Below the pieces are notes generated by a model that worked only from the letters and a program-made list of their open reading frames with translations, made no database searches and was not told where the DNA came from. A program made the position numbers and the translations under genes. Shown here in pieces: positions 62,036 to 64,000 of a stretch of DNA of 64,000 nucleotides. This stretch comes from ZC4RG30 sp035556135. Lineage in GTDB: Bacteria; Pseudomonadota; Gammaproteobacteria; Steroidobacterales; Steroidobacteraceae. Position 1 is the first letter of the stretch. Each line of letters starts with the position of its first letter. The stretch covers positions 1,178,001-1,242,000 of the forward strand of contig DATMFO010000003.1 in assembly GCA_035556135.1 (NCBI GenBank). The letters are read 5' to 3'.

Positions 62036-64000
62036 CTACTCCTGCGCTCGCACTGCACTGGCCATGGTCGGGGGTGGCGACTCAGGCTCCACCGCGCGCT
62101 GGCGCTGGCGGAATGCGGGGCTCTGCACCACGGCCTGGATGAGCGCACCGAAGCGCAGGTCATCGCGCCCGGCCTGCCGCACGATGGCGCGCACGGCTGG
62201 CATGTCGCGGTAATCCAGCTCGCGGCCCAGCGCGTACGTCAGGAGCTTGTGCGCCAGGTTCGAGACGAAGAGGTCCGAGTGGGACAGCAGCGCCTGCTGC
62301 AGGGTCCCGGGCCCGTCCAGGGGCGTGCCATCCACCAGCGTGCCGCGCGCGTCCACCGCCGTGTCGCCGTCGCGCTCACGCCACGCGCCGATGGCATCGA
62401 AGTTCTCCAGCGCGAAACCCACTGGATCGATCAGGCCGTGGCAGGAGGCACAGGCCGGATTGGCGCGATGGTGTTCCAGGCGCTCGCGCACCGAGGTGCG
62501 GATCACCTGGCTGCCGTCGCCGTCGAGATTGGTTTCCACGCCCGGCGGTGGGTCCGGCGGCGGCGCACCCAACATGTTGCCGAGAATCCAGGCACCGCGG
62601 ATCACCGGCGAAGTGCGGGTGGCAGTGGAAGTGACGGTGAGGATGCTGCCATGGCCCAGCAGGCCGCGGCGCTGGGAGTCCGGTGGCAGCGCCACCTTGC
62701 GGAAATGCGAGCCGCGCACACCGGAGATGCCGTAGTGACGCGCCAGGCGATCGTTGAGGAAGGTGTAGTCGGCGGTGAGCAGCTCGGTGACCGGCAGGTC
62801 CTGGCGCAGCACCCAGCTCACCAGGGAGCGCGTCTCGGTGATGAAAGCCTGGCGCAGGTTGTCATCGAAACCTTCCACCTCCGGCGCCACCGAGGCCAGC
62901 TCGCGCAGGAACAGCCACTGGCCAGCGAAATTGTCCACCAGTGCGTCGGCGCGTGGATCAGCCAGCATCCGCCGCACCTGTGCCTCGAGCACCTCGGGGC
63001 GGTTCAGGCGCTTGCGTGCGGCCAGATCGAGCAGCTCATCGTCCGGGATGCTGCTCCAGAGGAAGAACGAGAGCCGCGATGCCAGCTCAAGGTCGCTGAC
63101 GGGATAAGGCCCATTACCCGCAGCCTGTGGTTCCGCCTCGAAGCGGAACAGGAAGCGCGGATCCACCAGGATGCGCGCCAGCGCCTGCTGGATGCCGGCC
63201 TCGAATCCACCCTCGGCATGGCCGCGCTCGTAGAACTGCGCGATGAGCGTCAGGTCCGGCATGCGCTGCGGTGCCCGGAACGCCCGGGTCGCCAGGTCCA
63301 CCATGATCTTCTCCGCGCAGCGCTTTTCATCGGCCGCTGCCTGTGGATGGCAGGAGAAGACACGCCGCCGGCTTTCCGTGTCGCCGGGGCCAGTGGCGTT
63401 GTAGGGGCCGGCGATTTCCACGCTCTCGATGCCGCCGCCCAGCTTGTAGCCGGAGTAGATGTCATTCACGCCCAGCGTGCGACGCTGGTCGAAGAGTGCT
63501 GCGGTGAGTTCATGCATGCCGGCCTTCACCCGCACCCGCTGGCCCCGCAGGTTGCCCCCGGCCAGCGTCTGTCCGTCGATGGCCACGTCCACGCCGCCAG
63601 GTCCGCCAGCCCCGCCGAACCCGCCAGCGAACCCACCCCCCGGGAATCCGCCACCACCGGCGAACCCGCCGCCTGAAAATCCGCCGCTGCCCGAAGACGC
63701 CATCCCGTTGCGCACGGTGATCCGGTACTCGGCATCCAGCGGAAAGAAATGCCGGATGCGCACGCCACCGCGCGACCCCAGCGGCATGCCCTCCAGTTGC
63801 ACGTCCTGCTTCAGGTTGGGCGGCGTCCGGTAGGTGGTGATGGTCTCGGTAGCCGACAGGTCACCCACCGCCAGGCGCGAGAGCTTCATCGCGGCGCTGG
63901 TGTAGCCCTGCACCAGTGCCGGGGAAATGCCCAGGCCGGAGGCGATGTTGTCGAAGCCACCGCTGGCATCATCCGGTGGCAGCATGCTGGTCACGTCCAC
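62036..64000 (-). CDS. DUF1592/DUF1588/DUF1585 protein, N-terminus outside window
   Basis: The visible 654 residues are the C-terminal part; the frame is open at the right edge. In order: the end of DUF1587 (LPPDDASGGFDNIASGLGIS), a carbohydrate-binding-like beta domain with a Gly-rich insert (about residues 105-135), DUF1592 (FRAPQRMPDLTLIAQFYERG, LELASRLSFFLWSSIPDDEL), DUF1588 (TVTSTATRTSPVIRGAWILGN, then CASCHGLIDPVGFALENFDA) and DUF1585 at the C-terminus. The C-x2-CH motif CASCHG is a c-type heme site, so the protein is likely periplasmic and redox-active. Its partner DUF1552 gene follows directly. Function of the pair is not established. Confidence 0.88.
   Translation of the reverse strand: MDVTSMLPPDDASGGFDNIASGLGISPALVQGYTSAAMKLSRLAVGDLSATETITTYRTPPNLKQDVQLEGMPLGSRGGVRIRHFFPLDAEYRITVRNGMASSGSGGFSGGGFAGGGGFPGGGFAGGFGGAGGPGGVDVAIDGQTLAGGNLRGQRVRVKAGMHELTAALFDQRRTLGVNDIYSGYKLGGGIESVEIAGPYNATGPGDTESRRRVFSCHPQAAADEKRCAEKIMVDLATRAFRAPQRMPDLTLIAQFYERGHAEGGFEAGIQQALARILVDPRFLFRFEAEPQAAGNGPYPVSDLELASRLSFFLWSSIPDDELLDLAARKRLNRPEVLEAQVRRMLADPRADALVDNFAGQWLFLRELASVAPEVEGFDDNLRQAFITETRSLVSWVLRQDLPVTELLTADYTFLNDRLARHYGISGVRGSHFRKVALPPDSQRRGLLGHGSILTVTSTATRTSPVIRGAWILGNMLGAPPPDPPPGVETNLDGDGSQVIRTSVRERLEHHRANPACASCHGLIDPVGFALENFDAIGAWRERDGDTAVDARGTLVDGTPLDGPGTLQQALLSHSDLFVSNLAHKLLTYALGRELDYRDMPAVRAIVRQAGRDDLRFGALIQAVVQSPAFRQRQRAVEPESPPPTMASAVRAQE

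Overview
This is about 64 kb of high-GC bacterial chromosome that looks gammaproteobacterial. The evidence is the order bamB-yfgM-hisS-rodZ-pilF-rlmN-ndk, a trmJ/suhB divergent pair next to cysteine desulfurase and iscA genes, and the queA-tgt-yajC-secD-secF run. High GC, TPR and PDZ proteins, a K+-independent H+-pyrophosphatase, PPi-type phosphofructokinase and a DUF1592/DUF1552 pair suggest the Xanthomonadales/Nevskiales/Steroidobacterales side of the class, probably a poorly studied or uncultured line. The placement is inferred from gene content, not from a marker tree. No prophage, insertion sequence, rRNA operon or CRISPR array was seen. One tRNA gene (Leu, CAA) is present.

Layout. 1-5.4 kb (minus): envelope and translation operon (bamB partial, yfgM, hisS, a short rodZ, pilF, rlmN, ndk). 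5.5-8.9 kb: iscA, a cysteine desulfurase fused to an IscU-like domain, trmJ, and divergent suhB. 8.9-16.2 kb: a soluble chemoreceptor-like protein, a YegD-type Hsp70 and a complete branched-chain amino-acid ABC transporter (livJHMGF). 16.2-22.4 kb: terC, secF, secD, yajC, tgt, queA. 22.4-27.6 kb: an ECF sigma/anti-sigma/PDZ-protein operon, tRNA-Leu, a GGDEF-EAL protein, a Nudix hydrolase and fdxA. 27.6-34.5 kb: DsbC-like lipoprotein, xerD, plsC, ETF-ubiquinone oxidoreductase, mgtE, patatin. 34.6-41.1 kb: exported peroxiredoxin and a tkt-gap-pgk-pyk operon. 41.1-48 kb: CpdA-like phosphodiesterase, LON-domain protein, mpl, a membrane protein, rnd, adk with a lysine/alanine tail, and pfp. 48-53.6 kb: glycine-rich secreted protein, subtilase, second ECF sigma/anti-sigma pair, hppA. 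53.6-64 kb: accessory region with an orphan lipoprotein, a GH3 glucosidase, three paralogous cysteine-conserved secreted proteins, an EF-hand protein, and the DUF1552/DUF1592 pair that runs off the right edge.

How the genes fit together. Central carbon metabolism (tkt, gap, pgk, pyk, pfp) sits near a PPi-driven proton pump (hppA) and adk, which suggests that pyrophosphate is used as an energy carrier. Protein export and envelope quality control are covered by secDF-yajC, bamB, yfgM, dsbC and two separate ECF sigma/anti-sigma units. One unit is linked to a PDZ protein and the other is divergent from a subtilase. The least explained parts are the IscS-IscU-like fusion, the adenylate kinase with a zinc-type lid and histone-like tail, and the 57.5-60.6 kb cluster of secreted paralogs with an EF-hand neighbour.
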